Positions 9,032-18,594 of a DNA stretch of 64,000 nucleotides are shown here, one piece after another. A program made the position numbers and the translations under genes. The DNA is from Syntrophobacter fumaroxidans MPOB (GTDB lineage Bacteria > Desulfobacterota > Syntrophobacteria > Syntrophobacterales > Syntrophobacteraceae). The stretch covers positions 558,001 through 622,000 of the forward strand of contig NC_008554.1 in NCBI RefSeq assembly GCF_000014965.1, written 5' to 3'. Within the stretch, counting starts at the first letter, position 1; each line of letters starts with the position of its first letter. The notes beneath the pieces were generated by a model. That model saw only the letters and a program-made list of their open reading frames with translations. It made no database searches and had not been told where the DNA came from.

Positions 9032-9817
9032 GTGTTCGAAATGATCCGTTCCCTCGGTGCCTACACGGTCGTCCAAGTGGGATTTCTCGGCCGTCTCGGC
9101 CTCTTTCTGGGCCGAATGCTCGCGGGCATAACCAGGCCTCCCGGAAAATTCCTTTCCGTCGTCAAGCAGATTCAGTTCATCGGGACCAAGTCGTTCCTCG
9201 TCATCGGCTTCACCGCGATATTCACGGGGATGGTACTGGCACTGCAGGGATATTACGCCCTGGCCAGCGTGGGATCGGAGGGGTGGCTCGGCAAGGCGGT
9301 CTCTTTGAGCCTGATCCGCGAGCTGGGGCCCGTGCTGACGGCCCTTATGGTTACGGGCCGGGCCGGCTCCGCCATGTGCGCGGAAATCGGCATCATGAGG
9401 ATTGACGAGCAGATCGACGCCATCGAGTGCATGGCGATAGACCCTCATTCCTATCTGATCACCCCCAGGCTTCTGGCAGCGCTGATCGCCCTGCCTCTGT
9501 TGACGGCGTTTTGCGACGTGGTCGGGATCGTCGGCGGGTACCTGGTCGGCGTCAATCTCCTGGGGGTGAATGCCGGCGCCTACCTGGACAGCATGGAATC
9601 AAGCGTGGTGTGGAAGGACGTCTACATGGGGATCGTGAAATCGATCTGCTTCGGGGTCCTGATCATCTGGATCTGCACCTATAAAGGTTATTATGCGGGG
9701 GTCGATGAAAACAACTTCGGCCCGGAGCAGGTGAGTCGCGCCACGACCAACGCCGTGGTGCTTTCGTCGATTTCCATTCTCGTCTGCGACTATGTCGTGA
9801 CGTCGGTGTTGCTGTGA
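9032..9817 (+). CDS. mlaE: MlaE-type permease
   Basis: A 261-residue permease of the MlaE family with about five to six membrane helices. Family marks include FIGTKSFLVIGFTAIFTGMVLALQGYYAL, SLIRELGPVLTALMVTGRAGSAMCAEIGIMRIDEQIDAIECMAIDP, LVGVNLLGVNAGAYL and the C-terminal GYYAGVDENNFGPEQVSRATTNAVVLS. GTG 9032 is chosen because AGGAGG lies directly upstream. It should form the membrane part of the complex with the ATPase and STAS subunit. Confidence 0.95.
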   Translation: MFEMIRSLGAYTVVQVGFLGRLGLFLGRMLAGITRPPGKFLSVVKQIQFIGTKSFLVIGFTAIFTGMVLALQGYYALASVGSEGWLGKAVSLSLIRELGPVLTALMVTGRAGSAMCAEIGIMRIDEQIDAIECMAIDPHSYLITPRLLAALIALPLLTAFCDVVGIVGGYLVGVNLLGVNAGAYLDSMESSVVWKDVYMGIVKSICFGVLIIWICTYKGYYAGVDENNFGPEQVSRATTNAVVLSSISILVCDYVVTSVLL

Positions 9818-9832
9818 GCAGGGGTTGATACG

Positions 9833-10327
9833 ATGGAGCGAAGAGGGTTGGAATTCGGTGTCGGATTGTTTTTACTGATCGGTTTGGCCTGCCTGGGGTA
9901 CCTGTCGTTCAAGCTCGGCCATCTGAATCTGTGGGGAGGGTCTGACTATCCGGTCACGGCAAAATTTTCCACGGTGGCCGGACTGAAGGACAAAGCCAAG
10001 GTGTTCATGGCCGGCGTGGCCATCGGCGAGGTACAGAGCATCGGCCTGAAAGACGGAGAGGCGGTGGTTACGCTCTCCATCAACAAGGACGTCAAGCTGG
10101 AAGATGACGTCATCGCCAGTATCAAGACGTCGGGGCTCATCGGCGACAAATACGTGTCCGTCACCGCGGGGGCCTCCGACCAGTACATCAAGCCGGGCGG
10201 CGCCATAAGAGACACTCAGCCGCCGCTCGATATCGAAAACCTGCTGGGCAGGTTCGTGTTCGGCAGTGTGGAACAGCCCAAAGGGCAGGGCGGGGAAGGC
10301 AAACAGGACGACGGCGCGCTGCGGTAG
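9833..10327 (+). CDS. mlaD: MlaD-type substrate-binding MCE protein
   Basis: A 164-residue MCE-domain protein anchored by one N-terminal helix (GVGLFLLIGLACLGYLSF). The MCE domain (residues about 40-115) reads VTAKFSTVAGLKDKAKVFMAGVAIGEVQSIGL ... VTLSINKDVKLEDDVIASIKTSGLIGDKYVSV. MlaD rings hold lipid in the periplasmic tunnel of the complex. It closes the operon; no gene for the periplasmic carrier MlaC or the outer-membrane MlaA is present here. The tail after residue 140 is charged and poorly conserved. Confidence 0.95.
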   Translation: MERRGLEFGVGLFLLIGLACLGYLSFKLGHLNLWGGSDYPVTAKFSTVAGLKDKAKVFMAGVAIGEVQSIGLKDGEAVVTLSINKDVKLEDDVIASIKTSGLIGDKYVSVTAGASDQYIKPGGAIRDTQPPLDIENLLGRFVFGSVEQPKGQGGEGKQDDGALR

Positions 10328-10385
10328 CCCGTTTCCCGCAAACGAAGCGAGAAACGAAAGCGAGAGACGCAATGAAGAAAAAAGA

Positions 10386-10412
10386 AAAGCCGGCGGAAAG
10401 CCCGCCGGCTTT
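10386..10412. terminator. Two-way intrinsic terminator
   Basis: An 11-bp stem AAAGCCGGCGG pairs with CCGCCGGCTTT around a 5-base loop. On the plus strand it follows mlaD; on the minus strand it follows the lipoprotein gene and leads into a run rich in T (TTTTCTTTTTTC), so it is strongest for the minus-strand gene. Confidence 0.88.
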
Positions 10413-10436
10413 ACAAAGCATGATGAGTTTGCGAAC

Positions 10437-10697
10437 TTACTTCTTCATCTTTCTCATCAGCATCTGTTCGCACTTGTCGGCGGCGGCTTCGGCCCTGCGA
10501 GCGGCTGCCTCGGCCTTCTGAGCGGCTGCTTCAGCGGCCCTGGCGCTGGCGGTGCAGGACTGCTCAATAGCCTGAGCCTTGTCGAGAGCTGCCTGGCAAA
10601 GATCGGCGCACTTCTTGCAATCGGTCGTGGCGCAACAGCCGGAAATCATGGTAAAAGCCAAAGCCACTACAAACAAAACTGCCATTATTCTCTTCAT
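10437..10697 (-). CDS. Small Ala-rich coiled-coil lipoprotein (Lpp-like)
   Basis: An 86-residue lipoprotein. The signal peptide ends in a lipobox (LAFTMISGC). The mature part is almost entirely Ala/Glu/Lys heptads (AARAAEAAAQKAEAAARRAEAAADKCEQML), a trimeric or dimeric coiled coil like the major outer-membrane lipoprotein of enterics, and it ends RKMKK, like the Lys end through which Lpp is joined to peptidoglycan. A neighbouring L,D-transpeptidase gene fits such a link, though that is inference. It has an unusual cluster of Cys after the lipobox (CCATTDCKKCADLC). Start 10697 follows AAGGAGGAAAG. Confidence 0.9.
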   Translation of the reverse strand: MKRIMAVLFVVALAFTMISGCCATTDCKKCADLCQAALDKAQAIEQSCTASARAAEAAAQKAEAAARRAEAAADKCEQMLMRKMKK

Positions 10698-10959
10698 AAC
10701 TCTTTCCTCCTTAAGAAACCAATCGAAACCAAAAACTGAACCACCTCTCCTCTGTACCACACTAAACGATTAGGGCTGCTTGTCCTCTCACCCCCTCTCT
10801 TCGCTCGAGAATCGCCAGTAATTGTCCACATTCCTTACGCTACTTCCACGAGTATTTTCAATAAAACGAACAAATGCTACGTCAGAACTTTTATAAAATC
10901 AAGAAATTTTTCTTCCCGGGACAAGGAGGTCCCCCATCTCGCGCCAGGACTGGGACGAT

Positions 10960-11925
10960 TTATTCCTGAGAAAATTCAACAAGTTTTAGCGAATTATCGT
11001 CAGGCGACAATCGCGTTACATTCGTAGGGACACCATTTTGCAATGTCAGAGCCATCGTAAATTTCTTTCGATCTACTTGCTTTTCCAGAGGATATTGAGC
11101 AAGTTTGTCAAAGCCGTACTGAATGTAGTCGGGAATCTTCCGGTACACGTCGGGGTGAGCCTCCACGAAAACCTGCCCGTTCTTCTGCCCGAACTTGATG
11201 GGCTCATAGATCATCTCCAGCTTGTATCCCACCGGAACCTGCGGGTAGAGGATCCGGATGTGTTCCGGATAGCACCTGATGCAACCGTGACTCACCAGTC
11301 TGCCCACCCCCCAGGGCATCGCCGTGCCATGCACTCCGTAGGCTCCGGCGGAGAACTTCATCATGAATTCCCCCAACGGATTCTCCGGACCCGGGGGCAT
11401 CTGCGCCATTCCATATTTTTCCTGCAGGGACGCCGGGATATACCAAGTCGGGTTGGGGCGCTTCTCGGTGATGCTGAACGTTCCGATCGGGCTTTCCCAT
11501 CCTTCGTCGCCGATTCCGATGGGATAGGTTTGCACCGCATTGCCGGATTTGTCAAAAAAATAAATCCTCAGTTCCGGAACATTGATCACCAGTTGCCGAT
11601 GCTGCGTCGGGGGCAACACCCAAAACGTGGGGACTGCAATACGCTTGCCCGCCGGGGGTATCCATGCGTCCATGCGCGGGAACAGAAGATCGACTTCATT
11701 GTATCCCAGGCCATAGCGCCTCGCGATATCGAGCAGGGTATCCTTGGGTTTCACAGTGCACCATGAAGGTTCTCCCACCACCGTCAAGTCGGGGATGCGG
11801 TAATTGTACCGGGTGAGCGTCGCTGTGAATACCTCGTCCTCTTCTTCGTCGGCATAGGCGGGTGGGGAAACAAAAAGCGAAATTGCGATCAGGAGTTGCA
11901 GAAGCAAGAGAGCCCGGTTCTTCAT
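10960..11925 (-). CDS. LysM and YkuD-domain L,D-transpeptidase
   Basis: A 321-residue exported L,D-transpeptidase. Order: signal peptide (LLLLQLLIAISLFVSPPAYA), LysM-like peptidoglycan-binding segment (CTVKPKDTLLDIARRYGLGYNEVDLLFP), then the YkuD catalytic domain from about residue 110 (RQLVINVPELRIYFFDK) with the catalytic HGTAMPWGVGRLVSHGCIRCYPEH, where the active Cys is in SHGCIR. It would form 3-3 cross-links or attach lipoproteins to peptidoglycan in the periplasm. The architecture matches the ErfK/YbiS/YcfS group. The neighbouring Lpp-like lipoprotein may be a substrate. AGGGAA precedes the start. Confidence 0.95.
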   Translation of the reverse strand: MKNRALLLLQLLIAISLFVSPPAYADEEEDEVFTATLTRYNYRIPDLTVVGEPSWCTVKPKDTLLDIARRYGLGYNEVDLLFPRMDAWIPPAGKRIAVPTFWVLPPTQHRQLVINVPELRIYFFDKSGNAVQTYPIGIGDEGWESPIGTFSITEKRPNPTWYIPASLQEKYGMAQMPPGPENPLGEFMMKFSAGAYGVHGTAMPWGVGRLVSHGCIRCYPEHIRILYPQVPVGYKLEMIYEPIKFGQKNGQVFVEAHPDVYRKIPDYIQYGFDKLAQYPLEKQVDRKKFTMALTLQNGVPTNVTRLSPDDNSLKLVEFSQE

Positions 11926-12048
11926 GGTCCGATTCCCTGTTAATTAAGTAAGCTTGTGATGCCTGTCAAGATGCGCCGTACAATAGAGACTATGGGCGGC
12001 CAGATCAAGAATTTTCTCGAAAGAGGCCGGCTTTCGGGTCAACGATGG

Positions 12049-12765
12049 TCAACTTCTCGCGCGATAGAGAAAAAACAGCGCATCGTTGCGCTTTATCTGC
12101 TTCAACGACAGCCTGTCCCATTGAATCCCGATCCGGGCCTGCGCCGTAGCCGGCGTGCGTTCCATGCGGCTGGGCGTCACAATCCAATGGATCTCCACAT
12201 CGCCGGGCTTCATGGGAACAGAAGGCACAACCCGGCAATCCTCCACGAGGCCGACCACTTCAAAGGCCGGGTGGAGCCATCCAAGGGAGCTCAGGATCGC
12301 GCACTGCAAATCCAGATGGCCTGAACCGTCCCCGAGTCGCCCGCCATCGCGGCCCACCATCAAACCTTCGGTCACTATCAAGTCAATGAGAAACCCCGGC
12401 GGTTCCCGGTAGGGCATGCGCGTCGCGAAAGGGTTTTCCGGACCCGGCTGAACGGCGGAATGCCTCTGTCTCGGCGGAATGAACCCGGGCTCGACGACGA
12501 CAAAACCCTTGTGGAGTCCCGGAGTCGGCATGACGAGCCTCTTCCTGTCGGTGAGCGCGTTCAACCTGACCTGGTAAAGAGAAGAGACCGGAGAGATCAT
12601 CACCGATTGCGCTTCCCTGTAGCGGGGAAGATGTCTCAGGCGCTCTGCCGCTTTTCCCTGCGCACCTTCGGGCGGTAGTGCCGGAGATCGGCCCCCGGCC
12701 GACAAAAAGCTCGTTCGCAGTTGATCTTTCCGTGAAACGATGTCCGCAATATCCAACGGGTGCAT
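12049..12765 (-). CDS. 5-formyltetrahydrofolate cyclo-ligase-family protein
   Basis: A 238-residue protein resembling the MTHFS family (5-formyl-THF to methenyl-THF with ATP). Visible family elements are SRKDQLRTSFL at the start, LRHLPRYREAQSVMISPVSSLYQVRLNALTDRKRLVMPTP in the middle, and FLIDLIVTEGLMVGRDGGRLGDGSGHLDLQCAILSSLG followed by VPMKPGDVEIHWIVTPSRME. The usual GxGYYD motif is changed to GSGHLD, so substrate or activity may differ. The start is uncertain: ATG 12765 has GGGAGG only 2 bases upstream. It lies 257 bases downstream of the cysteine synthase fusion on the same strand. Confidence 0.75.
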   Translation of the reverse strand: MHPLDIADIVSRKDQLRTSFLSAGGRSPALPPEGAQGKAAERLRHLPRYREAQSVMISPVSSLYQVRLNALTDRKRLVMPTPGLHKGFVVVEPGFIPPRQRHSAVQPGPENPFATRMPYREPPGFLIDLIVTEGLMVGRDGGRLGDGSGHLDLQCAILSSLGWLHPAFEVVGLVEDCRVVPSVPMKPGDVEIHWIVTPSRMERTPATAQARIGIQWDRLSLKQIKRNDALFFLYRARS

Positions 12766-13022
12766 TACCTCCCGGCCCCGGATCGCGTCATTGCCCATGC
12801 ATCGGCGGCGACAGAGCGCCGCGGGACTCTCGGGCCGCACGACCCGGTTTTCCGGAAACGGGGCCTGCATACGCTTGCTTCGCACTTTAACCGGTGATTG
12901 CCCATAAGACAAGAATGCGGGTCCCGGCTGGGCTGACGCCTCCGACCGCGGCGTGCGTGGAGCGGGGTTCGGCTCGGCCCCGCGGGGAGGGTCGAGGGCC
13001 TCGGCGGAATCGGCTTCCGGGG

Positions 13023-15344
13023 TCAGTGTTCGACTCTTTCCCATCGGGTCCCGAGAGGAGTGTCGATCACCTTCAGCCCACGCTGGAGCAACGTCTCCCT
13101 GATACGATCCGCGGTATCCCACTCCCCTGAGCCTCGGGCTTTCTCACGCCTGTGGATCAATTCCTGGTCGTCCTCGGACAAAGGCTGCAGCTCCAGGTCG
13201 AAAATGCCCATGATTCCATTGATCTTGTAGAACACGTCCGTGATCTGGCGGCGTTGGGCTTCGCTGAACTCCTCGCGGTCCAGAATCGGGTTGAACTGCC
13301 GGATGAAACGAAACAGGCATGCGAAGGCCCGGGGCACGTTCAGATCATCGGCGAGCGCATCGAAGAACCCCTGCTCGAGGGCGTAGATCATCTCGGGCAG
13401 CAGCTTGTGATCTTGAGACGCCGTCCGGGCGTGCTGCACGCGATGGATGAACTCTCTCAAGCGGTGGTATCCGCGCCGGGCATTGTCGATATTCTCCGGG
13501 GTGACGTGGATCGGCTTTCGATAGTGGTTGCTCAGCAACCAGTACCGGACTTCGATGGGTGAATACCCCAGCTTGTTCAATTCGCGGATGGGGGTTTCCT
13601 CGCTCAGCCCGTCTTCCCGCTTGACGTCCGCGCCTGACCACATGCGCTCGCTCAGCATCCAGACATTGGCGAATGGTTTTCCCGTGAGGGCATGACCGAT
13701 CTCGCGCACGTTCTCGAGGTGCGGAAACAGGAAGTCCACGCTGCTCACCTGGATGTCGATGGGGGCGCCCAGCTCGCGCAGAGCAACGGAGGCCGCCGCG
13801 ATATGCCACGTTGGGATGACGTTTCCCCAGTCGGTCTTGAGGCACACCCCGCGCTTGAGCTCGGCGAGGGTGGCGCGTTTGAGCAGGGCAAAATCCCTGG
13901 GATTCAGTTTTTCATAGGCGTCGAGATCCACCGTCGTGCCGATTCGGATCTTCTTCAGGTTGACCCTGGAGAGGGCTCCATAGTCCTTGCTGCCGGACAG
14001 GTTGAAGTACACGGACCGGAGCTTGTCGTAAGCCAACCCCTTGTTGACGAGGGTCTTGGTGTCTTCCGTAATGGCGTTGATGTGCTCCGAAGAACGGGGA
14101 TAGCGGTAGGCCCTCTTGACGGCGAGTCGATCCAGGTCCTCGAGAATCAGGTCGAGCTGCTGCCGCGTGTAGGCGGAGAGCGGCATTCTTGAGGCGAGGG
14201 ACCCACCGATCGTGCGGCTGTCGAGATCGGGAACCTGGACGACCTGTTCCACCGAGAAACTCTTGGCCGTGAGAAATCGAGCCAGGAAATCCGCCAGCAG
14301 GAACCGGCGCGATTCGCCGAGGGTCAGGGGATTGTCGAGGGGCGGGCCGGTAACGCAAATTCTCACTTTACCCTCGACCACGGGCTTGAAGTCGACTTTT
14401 TTCCTTTCGAGGAAGTTGAAGAAATGAAAATCGGGTTCCAGGAGCGTGGTGAAGAGGTTGGTGCTCAGATACCGGTCCCCGCCGTCGGGCAACACGGCCA
14501 CGACGATGCCCTCCCGCATTTCCTCGGCCACTCTGACGGCTATGGCCATGGCCGCCCCGGAGCTCATACCGGTGAAAATCCCTTCTTCCCGCGCGAGGCG
14601 CCTGGCCATTTCGAAAGCATCCTCGTCCTTGATATGGATGATCTGATCCAGGGCGTGCCGGTCGAATATTCCCGGGACATAGGACTCTTTCATGTTCTTG
14701 AGCCCCTGGACGCGGTGCCCCGGGTAGGGCTCAACCCCCACAACCCTGATGGCGGGATCCCGCTCCTTCATGGCCTGGAGTATACCCATGGCCGTCCCGG
14801 TGGTTCCCAGCGTGACCACGACCGTATTGACCTTGCCTTCGGTCTGTTCGAAGATCTCCGGGCCGGTACCGAAATGATGAGCCGCGGGGTTGGCCGGGTT
14901 GTTGAACTGGTCGGGCATATAGTAGCGGTCGGGGTTTTCCCGGACCAGGCTGTATACCTTTTCAATGGCGCCGTCCGTGCCGAGGTTTCCGGGAGTGAGC
15001 AGAATCTCCGCGCCGAGCGCCTTGAGAATCTTCTGCCGCTCGAGACTGGCCGTCTCGGGCATGGCAAGCATCAGCCGGTACCCCTTCACGGCGGCGACAA
15101 TCGCCAGGCCGATCCCCGTGTTGCCGCTCGTGGCCTCGATGATGATCTTCTCGTGAGTCAGCAGGCCGTCGCGTTCGGCCGATTCAATCATGAAGAGCGC
15201 CGTGCGGTCCTTGATGGAACCGCCGGGGTTCTTCGCTTCCAGTTTCGCATACAGCGTGACCGCGGGGTTCGGGTTCAACCGGTTGATGCGGATCAGAGGC
15301 GTGTTGCCGATAGATTCAAGAACGTTTGAAAAGACAGTTTTCAT
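13023..15344 (-). CDS. Cysteine synthase fused to a catalytically degenerate cysteinyl-tRNA-synthetase-like domain
   Basis: A 773-residue fusion. Residues 1 to about 325 are a PLP cysteine synthase (CysK/CBS type): NTPLIRI, the PLP Lys45 in NPGGSIKDR, the substrate loop TSGNTG (72-77) and the phosphate-binding TLGTTGTAMG (178-187). Residues about 327-773 align along their length with class I CysRS, for example PDLDSRTI, IDIQVSSVDFLFPHLEN, VRYWLLSNHYRKPI and the C-terminal DALADDLNVPRAFACLF. The catalytic signatures are gone: HIGH is TLGE (341-344), KMSKS is replaced around 575-582 (KREDGLSE), WHIECS is WHIAAA, and PHHENE is PHLENV, so the zinc ligands are lost too. The first half looks active and the second half cannot be a normal synthetase. 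ATG 15344 has a weak ribosome site. Confidence 0.93.
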   Translation of the reverse strand: MKTVFSNVLESIGNTPLIRINRLNPNPAVTLYAKLEAKNPGGSIKDRTALFMIESAERDGLLTHEKIIIEATSGNTGIGLAIVAAVKGYRLMLAMPETASLERQKILKALGAEILLTPGNLGTDGAIEKVYSLVRENPDRYYMPDQFNNPANPAAHHFGTGPEIFEQTEGKVNTVVVTLGTTGTAMGILQAMKERDPAIRVVGVEPYPGHRVQGLKNMKESYVPGIFDRHALDQIIHIKDEDAFEMARRLAREEGIFTGMSSGAAMAIAVRVAEEMREGIVVAVLPDGGDRYLSTNLFTTLLEPDFHFFNFLERKKVDFKPVVEGKVRICVTGPPLDNPLTLGESRRFLLADFLARFLTAKSFSVEQVVQVPDLDSRTIGGSLASRMPLSAYTRQQLDLILEDLDRLAVKRAYRYPRSSEHINAITEDTKTLVNKGLAYDKLRSVYFNLSGSKDYGALSRVNLKKIRIGTTVDLDAYEKLNPRDFALLKRATLAELKRGVCLKTDWGNVIPTWHIAAASVALRELGAPIDIQVSSVDFLFPHLENVREIGHALTGKPFANVWMLSERMWSGADVKREDGLSEETPIRELNKLGYSPIEVRYWLLSNHYRKPIHVTPENIDNARRGYHRLREFIHRVQHARTASQDHKLLPEMIYALEQGFFDALADDLNVPRAFACLFRFIRQFNPILDREEFSEAQRRQITDVFYKINGIMGIFDLELQPLSEDDQELIHRREKARGSGEWDTADRIRETLLQRGLKVIDTPLGTRWERVEH

Positions 15345-15769
15345 CGCGGACAAGCTTCCCTTTTCCGGGTCATGAGTCGCTGTGATGGAGCCGCCTGCCG
15401 TTGGACGACATACCTTTCGGCAGTTTGAAATTGCCAGCGTGTTCCACACCTGATACTAATACTGGGGCCGATTTCCCGCTTTTTCGACGGGGCCGGAGCT
15501 CATTCCCGGGCGCACCGGCTCGAAGAAGCGGAACTGCAGCCCGTCCCGGGTGATGATTGTGGGCGTGAGCCCGATCCGCCACGTATCGAGCGAGGGGGAA
15601 AGCGCCTTCTTCCGTCTCGTTCCGCGGGGTGGATTCGCTCAGTTTTGATTATATATTCAGCCTGACTGACTTTTGTCAAAGTCTTTCCATTGATTGCCCC
15701 GCCGGATCGCCCGGCGGCAGGGTGACCGATCCCCCGGCGCAGTCGCGGGCCGTAATCGCTGGGTTGCGC
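15345..15769. other. Divergent intergenic region
   Basis: 425 bases between the cysteine synthase fusion (minus) and the AddB-like gene (plus). An A/T-richer patch near 15645-15690 could be a promoter for the plus-strand gene. No riboswitch, for example of SAM type, was recognised. Confidence 0.45.
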
Positions 15770-18496
15770 ATGACCAATCTCGAGTATCAAGAGAAGCTTC
15801 TGGACCTGATAACCGACGGGCACACGGTGCTTTCGGAAACGGAGCGGTTTGCCAATCAGTTGAGACTGCGTGCCCGCGGGCGGTATCGCAGACAAGGCGC
15901 GCCTGGCTGGGATGGGGTTGCGGTCGGGACGTTCAACGCGTGGGCAATGGACTGCTGGGAGGACTCATGGCCGAACGAATGGCCCGCATCGGATTTCACG
16001 AGATGGCGGCTGATCCGGGAAATCCTGCGGCACAATCCCCCCCCGGAACCGCTTCTTCCTGACCTCCCGCTTGTCGTCGCCGTCGACGAGAGCTTTGCGG
16101 GCTGTCTGCGTTACGGCATCGACCCGGGAGAGGGAGATCCCGCCAACCGCCTGGTGGAATGGCGGCGCGGCGTGTGGAAGGAATACCGTGACGCACTCCG
16201 CGCCTTGCTGCTCTTCCATCCCGCGTCGCTTCCCGAACGTTTGGGTTCGTTCCTGTCCCTGAACCCCGACGCGGTTCCGTCGAAGACGGTGATAGCGGGA
16301 TTCGAGTTTGCCGGGTACTGGGAGAAGAAGCTTTTCTCCCGGTTGGCCGACACGCATGGTGCCCTCGCACTGCCGCTTCCACAGGTGAAGGCGAAACCGC
16401 GCGCCGTCGTCTACGCGGATCGGGAACAGGAAGTCTTCGGGCTGCTCGGCGACCTGATTCGTGGAGCCGGGGAAGGCCGTCTCCATGAGCTTGCCGTGGT
16501 GCTTCTCGATCGCGGGACGTATGCACCCATCCTGTCACAACATTTGAAGGATCTTCTCGGAGCCCAGCTCGAAGGCGAGAATGCCGCCTACAACCTGTTG
16601 GCCGGCGACGTGCTGACCTCCCAGTCACTCTGGAGGGCGGCGCTTCTGCCCCTGGATTTCTGCCTGGGCGGCGAATCCGGGACGCAGCTGTTCAGCCTGT
16701 TGCGTTCACCGTATTACGGTTATTTTGGAGCCCGCGGCAGGGCGCTCGCGCAGTGGGACCGGGTCTGGCGGGAGCAGGGAATCGAGAAGGGGCTGACGGC
16801 CCTGCTGGGTTCCCTGGGCGGGCGGGAAGATGTCCTGCCGCGGCGGGGTGCGGAGCTGACCGAAGGACTCGGCGCTCTCACGGATCGTGGCACGCGTGCC
16901 GCATCCGAGTGGAGCGCAGGCCTTCGATCGTTCTGGAAGCAAATGGAATTTCCGGTCATCGCCAATGAGCGCGATCGGATCGCCTGGCAGCGGCTGACCG
17001 GCCTGCTCGACGGCTTCGATGCCGAATTGGGCGATTCTTCGATGCGTGCCGCGGAGTTTGCGGCATGGCTCACTGCGGCGGGAGAAAAGGCTCCGGTTCA
17101 ACCTTCGGGTTTCGAGGACGCGGGCATTCAGGTAATCGGCGAGTTGGAACTGCGGGGACTGGCCTTCAAAAGGCTGTTTGTGCCCGGCTTTCTTTCCGGC
17201 GTCATTCCGCAGCCGGCCAGGTCCCTGCCGTTTCTGAGCGTGCGGGAGCGCAGGCTTGTTCTCGGCGGTACGGCGGAAAGCCAGTTCGAGTTCGCGGCAC
17301 ATCTCTTCGGTCAGGTTCAGGCGGCGGCTCGGGAAACCGTGGTGAGTCGCCCGTTGCTCGGCGAGGGGGGCGAACCTTGCCTGCCCTCTCCGTTCTGGCC
17401 GGCGTCCGAAGAGACGATGGCCCCCGTGATCCCGTGGCGCCATGACCTGCCCGTGATGCAGAGGGCAAGATGGGTGAGGGACGGCATTGAAGGGATCGCC
17501 GCGGCCATGGAGCGCAAGGAGCCGGCCGGCAAAACGCATGCCGGGGGCGAATCGGCTCCCGACCTTTACCGGGCCGAGCGTCTCCGGTTTCCGTCCGAGG
17601 TCTCCGTCAGCGAACTGGAGCTCTTGCTGGCCTGTGCCGGGCGGTTCTTTCTGCGGGTCATACTGGGACTCGAAGCGCTTCCCGTCCCAACGCGCGGTCT
17701 TGACGCGGCGGTCCGTGGCCGGAAAATCCACGCGCTCCTGGCCGGCTTCGGCAGAAGACTCCGAGGGATTCCGGGCGGCCACGAGCGGGAGCCCGAAGCA
17801 TTGTGCCGGCTGCTCGACGAGATGGTTCGCAAGGATATTGAAGAACAGGCTCGGGTTGCGCACTGGCGAGTGGAACTCGCGAGGCTGCTGGGCGGAGCGG
17901 AAGGCGCGCCGGGCTTGCTCAAGGAATGGCTCGCGCTCGAGTGTTCCAGGTTTGGGGAGGGGTGGCGTTGGACGGCGTTCGAACCGAGCTTCGACAACTT
18001 GAAACTCCGCGATTGCCCGGTGGGGATCAAAGGGCGGCTCGACAGGCTGGATCTTCATTCCGAGCTCGGTTGCATATGCTGGGACTACAAGACCGGCGCC
18101 GCGCCGGGCATGAAGGAAGTGCTCGAAGACTTCAAAGCCCCGCAACTTCCGGTCTACCTGCTGGCCGTTCGCAAGGGCCTGGTCCCCGCGATCGGAGACC
18201 GCCGGGTGACGTTGGCCGCCGGGTACATCGCTCTTCAGTCCGTCCGCAAATTGAATCATTGCCTTGTGATCGGAGCCGATGAGCGGATGGAATCCTTCCT
18301 GTCGCAGTGGGAATCGGTCCTTGCGGAGAAGATCGACGCTGCAAGGCGCGGCCAATTGGCGCCATTGTGGGTTTTGCAGCCGTGCGAGGAGCGCTGCGAC
18401 TATGAATGTCTCTGCGGAGAGCTGCTTTTTGCGGGGCCTGAAGCCGCGAGCGGTTGCGCAGCGCCGGGCAACCCGGTCGAGCGCGGCCGGGGGTAA
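15770..18496 (+). CDS. PD-(D/E)XK superfamily nuclease, AddB/RecB-like
   Basis: A 908-residue protein with the layout of AddB-type recombination nucleases: a long N-terminal region with degenerate helicase-like folds ([35 protein letters not shown]...[41 protein letters not shown]) and a C-terminal RecB-family nuclease with [11 protein letters not shown] and CWDYKTG (Asp772, Lys774), then QLPVYLLAV. Cys622 (LLACAGRFF) with Cys872/876/880/882 ([11 protein letters not shown]) is the arrangement of the iron-sulfur staple of AddB/Cas4 nucleases. It should process double-strand breaks together with a helicase, but no addA gene is adjacent. The start ATG has a poor ribosome site and overlaps nothing. 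Confidence 0.85.
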   Translation: MTNLEYQEKLLDLITDGHTVLSETERFANQLRLRARGRYRRQGAPGWDGVAVGTFNAWAMDCWEDSWPNEWPASDFTRWRLIREILRHNPPPEPLLPDLPLVVAVDESFAGCLRYGIDPGEGDPANRLVEWRRGVWKEYRDALRALLLFHPASLPERLGSFLSLNPDAVPSKTVIAGFEFAGYWEKKLFSRLADTHGALALPLPQVKAKPRAVVYADREQEVFGLLGDLIRGAGEGRLHELAVVLLDRGTYAPILSQHLKDLLGAQLEGENAAYNLLAGDVLTSQSLWRAALLPLDFCLGGESGTQLFSLLRSPYYGYFGARGRALAQWDRVWREQGIEKGLTALLGSLGGREDVLPRRGAELTEGLGALTDRGTRAASEWSAGLRSFWKQMEFPVIANERDRIAWQRLTGLLDGFDAELGDSSMRAAEFAAWLTAAGEKAPVQPSGFEDAGIQVIGELELRGLAFKRLFVPGFLSGVIPQPARSLPFLSVRERRLVLGGTAESQFEFAAHLFGQVQAAARETVVSRPLLGEGGEPCLPSPFWPASEETMAPVIPWRHDLPVMQRARWVRDGIEGIAAAMERKEPAGKTHAGGESAPDLYRAERLRFPSEVSVSELELLLACAGRFFLRVILGLEALPVPTRGLDAAVRGRKIHALLAGFGRRLRGIPGGHEREPEALCRLLDEMVRKDIEEQARVAHWRVELARLLGGAEGAPGLLKEWLALECSRFGEGWRWTAFEPSFDNLKLRDCPVGIKGRLDRLDLHSELGCICWDYKTGAAPGMKEVLEDFKAPQLPVYLLAVRKGLVPAIGDRRVTLAAGYIALQSVRKLNHCLVIGADERMESFLSQWESVLAEKIDAARRGQLAPLWVLQPCEERCDYECLCGELLFAGPEAASGCAAPGNPVERGRG

Positions 18497-18594
18497 GGGG
18501 CGGAGGCCGCCGGAACCGATTGAATCCGCTGCACGGCGGCGGTTTCCGATTCGCGGTTTCGGGCGGTGAACGACCGGGATGGAGGGAGTCGGGC

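Noticed and set aside
12766-13122. Upstream extension of the cyclo-ligase-like protein
   Set aside because: It would overlap the fusion gene and its sequence is Pro/Arg/Ser-rich without family match.
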